A stretch of DNA of 64,000 nucleotides from the NCBI GenBank assembly GCA_947447355.1, contig CANFJF010000002.1, positions 1-64,000 on the forward strand. The letters run 5' to 3'. The notes below the pieces were generated by a model. That model did no database searches. It was not told the DNA's origin and worked only from the letters and a program-made list of their open reading frames with translations. The position numbers were made by a program, and so were the translations under genes. This DNA comes from Comamonadaceae bacterium (GTDB lineage: Bacteria > Pseudomonadota > Gammaproteobacteria > Burkholderiales > Burkholderiaceae_C). Numbering within the stretch: position 1 is the first letter of the stretch; every line of letters begins with the position of its first letter. Positions 1 to 8,833 of this stretch are shown here, in pieces.

Positions 1-1830
1 AATGGCATCACCAACAGCACGCTGCTGTCCATGCTCAGCGTGGATGCAACGCCGGTCATCGGCAATACGGCCACCACCGGCACGATCCACTGGGCGTTCA
101 ACTCCAACAGCCAGGCGTTCAACCACCTGGCGGCGGGTCAGACCTTGGTGCTGAGCTACACCGTGCGCGCCACTGATAGCAGCGTCAGCCCCGTCAGTGC
201 CGACAAAACCGTCAGCATCACCATCACCGGCACCAACGATGCGCCGCTGATCACGCTGGGTGCCGGCAACAGCGATGCTGCTGCTTTGACCGAAACCAAC
301 TCGGGGCTGAACACAGCAGGCACGCTGTCGGTGACAGATCTGGATGTCACCAACACTGTCTCAAGCTCGGTGGTGTCGGTGGCCAGCACCGGTGCCACCA
401 ATGGCATCTCCAACAGCACGCTGCTGTCCATGCTCAGCGTGGATGCAACGCCGGTCATCGGCAACACCGCCACCACCGGCACGATCCACTGGGCGTTCAA
501 CTCCAACGGTCAGGCGTTCAACTATCTGGCCGAAGGGCAGACTCTGGTGCTGACGTACATCGTGCGCGCCACCGACAGCAACGTCAGCGCAGCCAGCGCC
601 GACAAAACCGTCAACATCACCATCACCGGCACCAACGATGCACCGCTGATCACACTGGGTGCGGGCAACCGAGATGCCGCGACGCTGACCGAAACCAATG
701 CAGGCCTGAGCACGTCAGGCACGCTGTCGGTGACGGATCTGGATGTCACCAACACCGTCTCAACCAGGGTGGTGTCTGTGGCCAGCACCGGTGTCACCAA
801 TGGCATCGCCAACGGCACGCTGCTGTCCATGCTCAGCGTGGATGCAACGCCGGTCATCGACAACACCGCCACCACCGGCACGATCCACTGGGCGTTCAAC
901 TCCAGCAGCCAGGCATTCAACCACCTGGCCGCGGGACAGACCCTGGTGCTGACGTACACCGTGCGCGCCACCGACAGCAACGCCAGCGCAGCCAGCGCCG
1001 ACAAGACCGTCAGCATCACCATCACCGGCACCAACGATGCACCGCTGATCACGCTGGGTGCGGGCAACAGCGATGCGGCTGCGTTGACCGAAACCAATGC
1101 AGGCTTGACCAGTTCAGGCACGCTGTCGGTGACGGATCTGGATATCACTAACACCGTCTCAACCAGGGTGGTGTCTGTGACCAGCACCGGTGTCACGAAT
1201 GGCATCACCAACAGCACGCTGCTGTCCATGCTCAGCGTGGATGCAACGCCGGTCATCGGCAATACGGCCACCACCGGCACGATCCACTGGGCGTTTAACT
1301 CCAACACTCAGGCGTTCAACCACTTGGCTGCGGGTCAGACCTTGGTCCTGACCTACACCGTGCGCGCCACCGACAGCAGCGCCAGCCCCGCCAGCGCCGA
1401 CAAAACCGTCAGCATCACCATCACCGGCACCAACGATGCGCCGCTGATCTCGCTGGGCGCCGGCAACAGCGACGCTGCGACGCTGATGACAACCAAAGCA
1501 GGTCTGAGCAAGTCAGGCACGCTGTCGGTGACGGATCTGGATGTCTCCAACACGGTCTCAACCAGAGTGGTCTCTGTGGCCAGCACCGGTGCCACGAATG
1601 GCATCTCCAATAGCGCGCTGCTGTCCATGCTCCGTGTGGATGCAACGCCGGTCATCAGCAACACCGCCACCACCGGCACGATCAACTGGGCGTTCAACTC
1701 CAACACCCAAGCGTTCAACTACCTGGCCGCGGGGCAGACCCTGGTGCTGACGTACACCGTACGCGCCACCGACAGCAGCGCCAGCGCAGGCAGCGCCGAC
1801 AAAACTGTCACCATCACCATCACTGGCGCC
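1..1830 (+). repeat. 399-bp in-frame tandem repeats (VCBS units)
   Basis: The string ATGCTC(A/C)G(C/T)GTGGATGC recurs at 31, 430, 829, 1228 and 1627, an exact 399-bp (133-codon) period. About four and a half units are visible. Units are nearly identical at DNA level, with differences mainly at a few Asn/Ser/Ala codons, which suggests recent duplication or gene conversion. The array probably continues beyond the left edge. Confidence 0.95.
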
Positions 1831-1935
1831 GGCGGCAGGGCTGTGCCGCTCATAGCGCTGTCCCCTAGCAGCGAGCCTTCCATGTTGGACCCGAGCGTCG
1901 TGGGTACGGGTGCAAGTGCGAGAAAGAAATCTTGA
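1..1935 (+). CDS. VCBS-repeat giant surface/secreted protein, 3' part
   Basis: The reading frame is open from the first base, so the gene starts left of the window; the ORF-track start at 31 is only the first internal Met. The visible 645 codons are almost entirely tandem units of about 133 residues, each with a VCBS-type signature (TITGTNDAPLI) at its junction. Such domains form Ig/cadherin-like beta-sandwich stalks in large adhesins usually exported by type I secretion. In the last unit the signature degenerates to ITITGAGGRAVPL and the protein ends about 30 residues later in a Ser/Pro-rich, basic tail (ASARKKS). I see no RTX nonapeptides or typical type I secretion C-terminus. The next two genes encode HlyD-like and M50-HlyD membrane proteins, suggesting a dedicated exporter or processor. 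Ligand and exact role are unknown. Confidence 0.85.
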   Translation, partial: NGITNSTLLSMLSVDATPVIGNTATTGTIHWAFNSNSQAFNHLAAGQTLVLSYTVRATDSSVSPVSADKTVSITITGTNDAPLITLGAGNSDAAALTETNSGLNTAGTLSVTDLDVTNTVSSSVVSVASTGATNGISNSTLLSMLSVDATPVIGNTATTGTIHWAFNSNGQAFNYLAEGQTLVLTYIVRATDSNVSAASADKTVNITITGTNDAPLITLGAGNRDAATLTETNAGLSTSGTLSVTDLDVTNTVSTRVVSVASTGVTNGIANGTLLSMLSVDATPVIDNTATTGTIHWAFNSSSQAFNHLAAGQTLVLTYTVRATDSNASAASADKTVSITITGTNDAPLITLGAGNSDAAALTETNAGLTSSGTLSVTDLDITNTVSTRVVSVTSTGVTNGITNSTLLSMLSVDATPVIGNTATTGTIHWAFNSNTQAFNHLAAGQTLVLTYTVRATDSSASPASADKTVSITITGTNDAPLISLGAGNSDAATLMTTKAGLSKSGTLSVTDLDVSNTVSTRVVSVASTGATNGISNSALLSMLRVDATPVISNTATTGTINWAFNSNTQAFNYLAAGQTLVLTYTVRATDSSASAGSADKTVTITITGAGGRAVPLIALSPSSEPSMLDPSVVGTGASARKKS

Positions 1936-2053
1936 ACATGAACACTGCGCAATTGTTCAGTGAGGAGAGGCACAAGTACTGTGAGACTTCTCTCTCCGTA
2001 AGGCTGGTGTCACGCGACGATGAGGGTCGCGAGGTCTCTGCAGTGTTTCTTGG

Positions 2054-3463
2054 ATGAACACACTGATGCACGCAAATTTTCCCGGGAGACACGAGGTCAC
2101 TGCAAAGGCTTTGAACGCACTGCTCGACCTCTCCCAGCAGTCTCGCCAGGCCGCCGACCTGTCGGAGCTCGGCTTTCTGGCCGTCAACGGCACTCACACC
2201 CTTGCGCCTTATCGGCAGGGTGCATTATGGTTAGCCGAGGACGGCGTTAAGACCTTGTCAGGTGTCGTACAGCTCGAAGCGAATGCGCCCTACGCCCAAT
2301 GGCTTGATCGGGTCTGTCGAAGTGTGTCGCTAGACAACAATCCGCATCCCAGCCAGTTGGGTGCAGCACAACTGCCACGGGACTTGGCGCTGGAGTGGGA
2401 CACCTGGCTGCCCAGCTACGGCCTTTGGTTGCCCATCCCTCTGGATGTCGCGGGTGATCAAGACGCCATGCTGCTGGGTGGCTTGCTGTTGGCCCGCGAC
2501 ACGCCCTGGCAAGAGCAGGAAGTAGCTCTGCTGGCGGAGTGGTTGAAAATTTGGACATTCGCTTGGAACGCCGGCCACCGTCCGACAACTTGGTCTTGGC
2601 GTCGCTGGCTGCAACTCGTCCGCGATGAATGGCGCGGCCGTCAGGATCTGGTCTGGTGGAAGCGGCGACGTGTGCTCTGGGCCCTAGGGTTTGCCGTGAT
2701 TCTTCTCTTACCCGTGCGGCTCACCGTATTGGCGCCGGGAGAGTTGGTGCCTGCTCATCCTGCTGTGATCCGGTCACCATTTGACGGCGTGGTCGGCAGT
2801 TTTTCGGTTAAACCTAACCAAGTTGTCAGGGTTGGCCAACCGCTTTTTAACTTTGACGATGCCTCACTGAAGAGCAAGCTCGAAGTCGCCCGGCAGGCCC
2901 TCTCTGGTGCCCAAGCGGAATATCGTCAGTCAGCCCAACTGGCCGTCACCGACATTAAATACAAAGGCCAACTGGCCCTGCTCATGGGTAAGGTTGAGGA
3001 ACGCCAAGCTGAAGCCGATTATTTGAAGGGGCAATTGGAGCGGGCACATATCCTTGCACCGCAAGACGGAATCGCCTTGTTTGATGATCCCAGTGAATGG
3101 GTTGGCAAGCCTGTCGCTACCGGGGAGCGGATCATGCGCATTGCAGCACCGGGCGATGTCGAAGTCGAAGCCTGGCTGGCAGTTGGCGACGCGGTGCCGC
3201 TGCCCGTTGATGCTCCGGTGAGCCTGTATCTCAATTCCAGCCCTTTGTTCACGGTGGACGCACAGGTACGCTATGTGGCCCATGATGCGGTGCAGCGTCC
3301 CGATGGCAGCTACGCCTACCGGGTGCGAGCCAGTCTGGAGCACCCAACCGAGCACAGGGTCGGACTGAAGGGCACGGCCAAACTCAACGGCAGTTCTGTG
3401 CCGATGGTGTACTGGGTGCTGCGCCGCCCGATAGCTGCCATTCGTCAGATGATTGGCTGGTAA
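2054..3463 (+). CDS. HlyD-type periplasmic adaptor with soluble N-terminal domain
   Basis: A 469-residue protein. Residues about 15-180 are a soluble alpha/beta region resembling a GAF-type sensor (weak call). One membrane helix follows basic residues (about 207-230, VLWALGFAVILLLPVRLTV). Then come a biotinyl-lipoyl-like half (IRSPFDGVVGSFSV, VRVGQPLF), a short coiled coil (about 280-335), the second lipoyl half (ILAPQDGIALF) and a beta-barrel region, the order of membrane-fusion proteins. HlyD proteins bridge an inner-membrane component and an outer-membrane TolC channel. It lies only 5 nt before the M50-HlyD gene and downstream of the VCBS protein. No ABC transporter gene is present here. 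The ribosome site before ATG 2054 is weak, so the exact start is uncertain. Confidence 0.75.
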   Translation: MNTLMHANFPGRHEVTAKALNALLDLSQQSRQAADLSELGFLAVNGTHTLAPYRQGALWLAEDGVKTLSGVVQLEANAPYAQWLDRVCRSVSLDNNPHPSQLGAAQLPRDLALEWDTWLPSYGLWLPIPLDVAGDQDAMLLGGLLLARDTPWQEQEVALLAEWLKIWTFAWNAGHRPTTWSWRRWLQLVRDEWRGRQDLVWWKRRRVLWALGFAVILLLPVRLTVLAPGELVPAHPAVIRSPFDGVVGSFSVKPNQVVRVGQPLFNFDDASLKSKLEVARQALSGAQAEYRQSAQLAVTDIKYKGQLALLMGKVEERQAEADYLKGQLERAHILAPQDGIALFDDPSEWVGKPVATGERIMRIAAPGDVEVEAWLAVGDAVPLPVDAPVSLYLNSSPLFTVDAQVRYVAHDAVQRPDGSYAYRVRASLEHPTEHRVGLKGTAKLNGSSVPMVYWVLRRPIAAIRQMIGW

Positions 3464-3468
3464 AAAGA

Positions 3469-5598
3469 ATGCTGCCCCCGCTGCGAGAAGAACTCGTCCT
3501 GTACTGCGGACCTCATCTGGCCGATGGGCAGCCCACTTGGACCTTGCATGATCCGGTGCGCCATCAGTTTTTTCGGATTGATTGGCTGACGTTTGAAATC
3601 ATCAGTCGTTGGGCTATGGATGATTTGCAAGTCATCGCAGATGGCATCAATGCCGACACCGCCTTGCGACCCGATGTGAAGGATGTCGATGCTGTTCACC
3701 ATTTCTTGTGCGGGAACCAATTGGTCAAGCCCACCGCGGTGGGTAGTGCGCGGCAGTTCTCGGATCGTCTGCGCCGAATGCGTGGTGATTGGAAAACCTG
3801 GCTGTTGCACCATTACTTGTTTTTTCGGATTCCCCTGATTCGCCCAGATGGTTGGCTGGAACGATGGCAGGGCTGGGTGGCACCCTTTTACAGCCGCGGC
3901 TTTGCCCTGTTGACGCTGGCCGCACTGGCTGTTGGCTTGGTTGAGCTTTATCGGGATTGGGGTCGGTTTTCAGCCACCTTGTTGGATACCTTTTCCTGGA
4001 GTGGCCTCGTGGGATATGGGGCGGCCCTGATCGGCATCAAAGTGATGCATGAACTCGGCCATGCCTTTACCGCCAAACGTTTCGGCTGTCGGGTCCCCGC
4101 GATGGGGGTGGCCTTTCTGGTGATGTTCCCGGTCGCGTACACCGACACCAATGAGGTGTGGAAACTGGCCCAACGGAAACAACGACTGGCGGTGGCGGCG
4201 GCGGGGGTCGCGACAGAGTTGGTCATTGCTGCCTGGGCGACCTTGGCCTGGGGTTTGCTGCCGGAGGGCATTCCCAAATCCATCGCCTTCATGCTGGCCA
4301 CAACCACCCTGGTTGCAACCCTGGTCATCAACACCAGTCCCTTCATGCGCTTTGACGGTTATTTCTTGATGTCGGACTGGCTTGATATCCCGAATTTACA
4401 CAACAGAGCCTTTGCCTTGGCGCGCTGGGACATGCGTGAACGTTTGTTCGGTCTTGGCTTACCTGCGCCGGAGCACTTTCCGCGACATCGGAAAACCGGA
4501 CTGATTTTGTTTGCCTACGCCACATGGATTTACCGGCTGGTGGTGTTTTTGGGGATTGCCGCGCTGGTCTACACCTTTTTTATCAAAGCGCTGGGGATTC
4601 TGCTTTTTATGGTGGAAATCGGTTGGTTTGTACTGCTGCCATTTTGGAACGAGGTCAAACTCTGGCCGGCCTTGTTGGCAAAAGAGGGGCAGTCCCCTAG
4701 CCTCTTGGCGCTGCTGAGCCACGGCCCAAGGGTGCGGCGCAGTGCCTGGCTGGCGGTTGTCCTGATGCTCCTGTTTGTTGTTCCCTGGCCGACGCGGCAA
4801 GCGGCGTCTGGCATGTTGAAACCTGCGGACATCTTTCCGATTTATGCGCCTGCTGGCGCGCAAGTTGTGAGCTTGCCGATAACCGACGGCCGGGCTGTTG
4901 AAGAAGGCGCCATCCTGTTGGAGTTGACCTCACCAGAGTTGCAACTTCGCTGGCGGCGCGCTCAGGCGCGCCTGGAAGGCTTGCGCTGGCAGGCGAGGTC
5001 GGCTGGCGTCAGCACAGAGCAGCGTCACAACCTGAAAGTGTTTGCGCAGGAGGAGCAAACGGCACAAGCTGAACTGTCCAGCGTTCAAGCAGAAATGGCT
5101 TTATACGTGCCTGCGGCACCCTTTGCTGGAATTTTTCGTGACTTGCAGCCGGATCTAAAACCGGGGCAGTGGGTGGGTAACCGGGAGCGCTTGGGTGTAT
5201 TGGTTAAAACGGATCGCTGGCAAGTGGAAACCTATCTGGACGAAGAGTCTGTCAATCGAATCAAGGAAGGCGATCAGGCACGCTTTTTCACCGATGGCCT
5301 AGAGGGTCCGGTTCTCAGTTTGGTCGTGAGCGCGATTGACCAGGATGCTGCCCGGGTGTTGCCCAATGCGCAATTGGCATCCCAAGTCGGCGGCTCGATC
5401 ATGACGCGAGAAAAGCATGGGCAACTTGTGCCCGAGCGGGCGGTGTACCGCGTGACGCTGAGTGTTGAAGACAATGTGGGTGAGTTAGCTCAGCAAAGCT
5501 GGCGCGGCCGTGTGGTGATTCAGGGACGCTGGGAGGCGCCGGGGCTGGCGTTTTTACGCTCGGCGTTGGTGCTGGTTTGGAGAGAGTTGGGTTTTTAA
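3469..5598 (+). CDS. M50 zinc metalloprotease fused to a HlyD-like adaptor domain
   Basis: A 709-residue polytopic membrane protein. The N-terminus (about 20-95) resembles a PqqD-like winged-helix domain (DPVRHQFFRID...). The central part carries M50 (site-2-protease type) zinc motifs: HELGH at 194-198 and FDGYFLMSDW, whose Asp (about 296) is the expected third ligand, within several hydrophobic helices. After a helix near 430-445 the C-terminal part (about 450-709) is a HlyD-like lipoyl/coiled-coil/barrel region (IYAPAGAQVVSL, VPAAPFAGIFRDL). Known relatives are annotated as 'putative peptide zinc metalloprotease' proteins such as YydH. It is co-transcribed with the adaptor at 2054. It may process or export the VCBS protein or a peptide; this is inference. 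Confidence 0.8.
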   Translation: MLPPLREELVLYCGPHLADGQPTWTLHDPVRHQFFRIDWLTFEIISRWAMDDLQVIADGINADTALRPDVKDVDAVHHFLCGNQLVKPTAVGSARQFSDRLRRMRGDWKTWLLHHYLFFRIPLIRPDGWLERWQGWVAPFYSRGFALLTLAALAVGLVELYRDWGRFSATLLDTFSWSGLVGYGAALIGIKVMHELGHAFTAKRFGCRVPAMGVAFLVMFPVAYTDTNEVWKLAQRKQRLAVAAAGVATELVIAAWATLAWGLLPEGIPKSIAFMLATTTLVATLVINTSPFMRFDGYFLMSDWLDIPNLHNRAFALARWDMRERLFGLGLPAPEHFPRHRKTGLILFAYATWIYRLVVFLGIAALVYTFFIKALGILLFMVEIGWFVLLPFWNEVKLWPALLAKEGQSPSLLALLSHGPRVRRSAWLAVVLMLLFVVPWPTRQAASGMLKPADIFPIYAPAGAQVVSLPITDGRAVEEGAILLELTSPELQLRWRRAQARLEGLRWQARSAGVSTEQRHNLKVFAQEEQTAQAELSSVQAEMALYVPAAPFAGIFRDLQPDLKPGQWVGNRERLGVLVKTDRWQVETYLDEESVNRIKEGDQARFFTDGLEGPVLSLVVSAIDQDAARVLPNAQLASQVGGSIMTREKHGQLVPERAVYRVTLSVEDNVGELAQQSWRGRVVIQGRWEAPGLAFLRSALVLVWRELGF

Positions 5599-5604
5599 GT
5601 TGGC

Positions 5605-5630
5605 GCTTCGGCGGGGGTGTCCGCCGAGCC
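5605..5630. terminator. Hairpin between convergent genes
   Basis: TCGGCGG (5608-5614) and CCGCCGA (5621-5627) form a 7-bp GC-rich stem between the convergent M50-HlyD gene and the FAH-family gene. There is no clear T-run (only GAGTCTTT after it), so terminator function is a guess from position. Confidence 0.35.
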
Positions 5631-5651
5631 CCGAGTCTTTGAGAGTAGGTT

Positions 5652-6503
5652 TCACGCCTCGTCGCGAATCCCATTGCGCAGAATGCCGATGGCGTCGACT
5701 TCGATTTCCACCACATCGCCAGGCTTCATGAAGACCTGGGGGACGCGTTTGTTGCCCACGCCACCGGGCGTGCCGGTGACGATGACGTCACCCGCTTCCA
5801 GGGGAATGAAGGTGGAGATGTAGGCGATCTGGCGCGGAATGCTGTGGATCATCATGGCCGTGGTGGCGGTCTGCATGACTTGGCCGTTGAGGCGGGTGGT
5901 CAGCGTCATCAATTGATCCGGCTTGATCTCGTCGGCCGTCACCATCCAGGGGCCAAAACCGCCGGTGCGAAAGAAGTTTTTGCCTGCCGTCCACTGCGTG
6001 GTGGCGGCCTGCCAGTCGCGGATGCTGCCGTCGTTGTAGCAACTGTAGCCAGCGATGTGGCTCCAGGAGTCGGCCTCACTGATGCGGCGACCGCCTTTGC
6101 CGATGACGACAGCAATCTCACCTTCGTAGTCCAGACGTTGCGATTCTGGCGGACGCACGATGTCTTGGCCGTGCGCGACTTGCGACTCAGTCATGCGTAA
6201 AAAGAGCGCCGGGCTCTCGGTGAGTTCGCGCCCCGTTTCGCGCACATGCTCGCCGTAGTTCAGGCCGACGCAAATGATTTTGTTGGGGTTGGTGATGACG
6301 GGCAAGAGCGTGAGTTGCGAGAACTTCAGCGTCGCCGGATGGGTTTTGGCGGCGGCCGCATCAGCGCTCAGCAGGTCAAGCGCGATCAAGGCTTTCAGGT
6401 CTGGCGCTTGCGTGCCGAAGATGGGTGTCAGGTCTAGAACGTCGTCACCGTTGACGATGCCGTAAGAAGGGATGCCTTGATTTAGAAAGCTGATGAGTTT
6501 CAT
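5652..6503 (-). CDS. Fumarylacetoacetate hydrolase (FAH) family protein
   Basis: A 283-residue member of the FAHD superfamily, which cleaves or isomerises acylpyruvate-type products of aromatic ring fission (acylpyruvases, 2-hydroxyhepta-2,4-diene-1,7-dioate isomerases, hydratases). The core metal-binding and substrate segment DYEGEIAVVIG, then GYSCYNDGS and the C-terminal VTGTPGGVG loop, are intact. An N-terminal substrate-recognition segment of about 65 residues is typical of two-domain members. It is the last gene of a minus-strand operon with VOC protein, FAD hydroxylase and IclR regulator, separated from iclR by 71 nt. Context supports a late step after ring hydroxylation and cleavage. 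The exact substrate cannot be read from sequence. Confidence 0.85.
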   Translation of the reverse strand: MKLISFLNQGIPSYGIVNGDDVLDLTPIFGTQAPDLKALIALDLLSADAAAAKTHPATLKFSQLTLLPVITNPNKIICVGLNYGEHVRETGRELTESPALFLRMTESQVAHGQDIVRPPESQRLDYEGEIAVVIGKGGRRISEADSWSHIAGYSCYNDGSIRDWQAATTQWTAGKNFFRTGGFGPWMVTADEIKPDQLMTLTTRLNGQVMQTATTAMMIHSIPRQIAYISTFIPLEAGDVIVTGTPGGVGNKRVPQVFMKPGDVVEIEVDAIGILRNGIRDEA

Positions 6504-6574
6504 GGTGAGAGTCCTTTGAAGTGAAGATAAAAAAGAAAAGGTTGAGTCAGGAAAATCAGGAATGCTGGGAAAAT

Positions 6575-7327
6575 TTAGGGTGTGCGCGACGTGATGTCTT
6601 GCGCCGCGCGCGACAGCATTTGCGTCAGCTTAGGCAGATCAATCACGGCCATGCGCGAGACGCTGCTGACCAGCGAAATGGCACCCAGAATGCTGCCATC
6701 CGCGCGTTGCAGCGGCGCGGCGAGGGCGGCGAGATTGGGTTCAAGTTCGCCGTTCGAAAAATAGTGACCGGCTTTGCGGATGGCGGCGAAGTACTTGCGG
6801 AATTCACGCCAGTCGGTTGGCAGGCCGGCTTGGACAATGTCGCTTTGATGGTCGTCGAAAATTTTGTGCAGCTGGGCGGGCGTGAAGCAAGACAGGATGA
6901 CCTTTGGCGCAGCACCTAAAAACAGCGGACGGGGCCGGCCACGTCCGTAACTTAGCTTGGCAGGCATGCTGCCAAACTCGCGGTGGGTGTCCAGAACCTG
7001 TTGACCGTAGAGCCCCGACATCACGCAGTCGAGGCCGGTTTGCTCGACCAGTTCGGCCATGAAGGGCACACCATGTTGCAGCACCGGATCGGCCATACGG
7101 ATGTAATGGTCCAGCACGATGATGCGCGGCCCCAGCGTGTAGTGCGAATCGACCACACGCTGCAGCAAGCCAGCGTCGACAAGCATCTTCACGTAGCGGT
7201 AGCCGGTGGGCAGTGAGACCTTGAGTGCCTCGGTGATGCTCTCGGCCGTCCAACTCAGTTGGTCGTCGGTGAACAGGTCCAGCACACTCAACATGCGCGA
7301 CAGGCTGGACGTTGATTTGTCGTTCAT
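6575..7327 (-). CDS. IclR-family transcriptional regulator
   Basis: 250 residues. The N-terminal winged helix-turn-helix (about 10-70; SLSRMLSVLDLFTDD, GYRYVKMLVDAGLL) is followed by an IclR effector-binding domain (about 80-250; the DCVMSGLYGQQVLDTHR and RPLFLGAAPKVIL segments). IclR proteins usually respond to aromatic or small organic acids and control neighbouring catabolic genes. The gene sits inside the operon it probably regulates: 9 nt after the FAD monooxygenase and before the FAH gene. A perfect inverted repeat in the divergent promoter region at 9476-9495 is the best candidate operator. Confidence 0.9.
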   Translation of the reverse strand: MNDKSTSSLSRMLSVLDLFTDDQLSWTAESITEALKVSLPTGYRYVKMLVDAGLLQRVVDSHYTLGPRIIVLDHYIRMADPVLQHGVPFMAELVEQTGLDCVMSGLYGQQVLDTHREFGSMPAKLSYGRGRPRPLFLGAAPKVILSCFTPAQLHKIFDDHQSDIVQAGLPTDWREFRKYFAAIRKAGHYFSNGELEPNLAALAAPLQRADGSILGAISLVSSVSRMAVIDLPKLTQMLSRAAQDITSRTP

Positions 7328-7336
7328 GGGCTCAGG

Positions 7337-8830
7337 TCAATGGGGTTGGAGGGCCGTTGCGCACAAGCAGGCCGTGACAGCATCCAAGTCTTCAGACGTG
7401 CGAGCCGTGCCCATGATGTAGCGGTCGGGTCTGAGCATGATCGCAGCAAAACCATGCTCGTCCAGCCAGCTGAGCAGGGCCGGGTCTTGCGTCGGCATGA
7501 TCAGCACGTCCGTTTCGCGCCAGACTTGCTGCGTTTCTTCACTCACGCCGCTCAGCACGTGGGCACGACCGATCACTGCAAAGTGATTGCCGAGATGCTC
7601 GTCGAGCAGGCGGCCGTCAGCCAGCACGGGCTGCGGAAACGGTTGACCCACCGGGGCCTTGTTTCCATGCAAGACGCCGGCGCCCAGGCAGGGCGACGGA
7701 AATTCAAAAATTTCGGGCTGGCCAGCCTTGAAGTGCGCGTCGCGTTCGCGCGCCTTGTCGGGGTCGGTGGCCTGGATGATGTCGCCCAGCTTGACCGCCA
7801 GTTCAATGAAGGCATGGACGTGTGGTGAGCGTTCCGACTCGTAGGTGTCAAGCAGCGCTTCGCTGGCGCGGCCACGCAGCACGGCCTCCAGTTTCCACGC
7901 TAAGTTGGCAACGTCGCGCAGGGCCGCGCACATGCCTTGGCCGAGGAAGGGCGGCGTCTGGTGCGCTGAGTCGCCAGCCAGCAACAGGCGGTCTTTGCGC
8001 CAGCCTTCAGCGATGACCGAGTGGAAGGTGTAAATCACAGCGCGCTCGATGTCGGCGTGTTCTGGCTTCATCCAGCGGCTGACCAATGTCCACAGGGTCT
8101 CCGGCTGGACCAATACGGCCGGGTCATCGCCCGGCATGAGCATGATCTCCCAACGCCTGCGGTTCTCCGTGACGTTGCACCAAGTCATGGGGCGGGCCGG
8201 GTCGCAGTACTGAACTGTGTGATCGGGCAGGGCGGGCGCATGGCTTTTGAGCAGCACGTCAAAGACCAGCCAAGGCTGGTGCAGACCCAGGTCTTTCATG
8301 GGGCTGCCGATCACTTTGCGGACCAGCGAGCGGGCGCCATCGCAGCCAACCACGTAGCGGGCTTGCACTTCTGTGGCTTGCCCGGTGCGCGCGTCGGTCA
8401 CGCTCAAGTTGACGTGGTCAGCCTGTGGCGTGATGTCGGTGACTTCGTGCTGCAAGCGGACGTCGACGTTGCCAAAGTGCGACACGCCGTCGCGCAGCAC
8501 TTGCTCCAGTTGGGGCTGGTGGAAGTAATAGTTGCTGGCGCAGCCGTGCGGGCCTTGGTGCGCCGTGCCGCCGCGGGTCAGCAGGGTGTCACCCTTGGCG
8601 TTGACGAACTGCATGCCTTTGAGCCCGGCACGGGAGATCGTTTCGACGGCCTGACGCAGGCCCACCGATTGAAAAATCCGCATGACCTCACCGTCAAAAT
8701 GAATCGCGCGTGGCAGCGGATAAATGACGGCTTCTTTTTCAAGCACGAGGGTGGACAGGCCGGCTTGGCCTAGCAGATTGGCCAGCGTGGCCCCCGCCGG
8801 GCCATAGCCAATGATGGCGACATCGAACAT
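7337..8830 (-). CDS. MhpA-like FAD-dependent aromatic monooxygenase
   Basis: A 497-residue class A flavoprotein hydroxylase. The Rossmann GYGPAGATLANLLG motif is at residues 8-21, the DG motif is GCDGARSLVRK, and the GD motif LAGDSAHQTPPFLGQGM closely matches the MhpA/resorcinol hydroxylase branch. MhpA hydroxylates 3-(3-hydroxyphenyl)propionate to the catechol using NADH and O2. It is preceded by the VOC gene (3-nt gap) and followed by iclR, a plausible hydroxylation-cleavage-hydrolysis series with the FAH protein. The C-terminal thioredoxin-like region is present but divergent. The actual substrate is unknown; a phenol or enolic cyclic compound is likely. Confidence 0.85.
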   Translation of the reverse strand: MFDVAIIGYGPAGATLANLLGQAGLSTLVLEKEAVIYPLPRAIHFDGEVMRIFQSVGLRQAVETISRAGLKGMQFVNAKGDTLLTRGGTAHQGPHGCASNYYFHQPQLEQVLRDGVSHFGNVDVRLQHEVTDITPQADHVNLSVTDARTGQATEVQARYVVGCDGARSLVRKVIGSPMKDLGLHQPWLVFDVLLKSHAPALPDHTVQYCDPARPMTWCNVTENRRRWEIMLMPGDDPAVLVQPETLWTLVSRWMKPEHADIERAVIYTFHSVIAEGWRKDRLLLAGDSAHQTPPFLGQGMCAALRDVANLAWKLEAVLRGRASEALLDTYESERSPHVHAFIELAVKLGDIIQATDPDKARERDAHFKAGQPEIFEFPSPCLGAGVLHGNKAPVGQPFPQPVLADGRLLDEHLGNHFAVIGRAHVLSGVSEETQQVWRETDVLIMPTQDPALLSWLDEHGFAAIMLRPDRYIMGTARTSEDLDAVTACLCATALQPH

Positions 8831-8833
8831 GGC

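Noticed and set aside
522-1307. Minus-strand repeat ORF of 261 residues
   Set aside because: It simply mirrors the VCBS repeats; open only because the repeat unit lacks stops in that frame.
1-1830. CRISPR-like regular repeats
   Set aside because: The period is 399 bp and coding; there are no short repeats with unique spacers.
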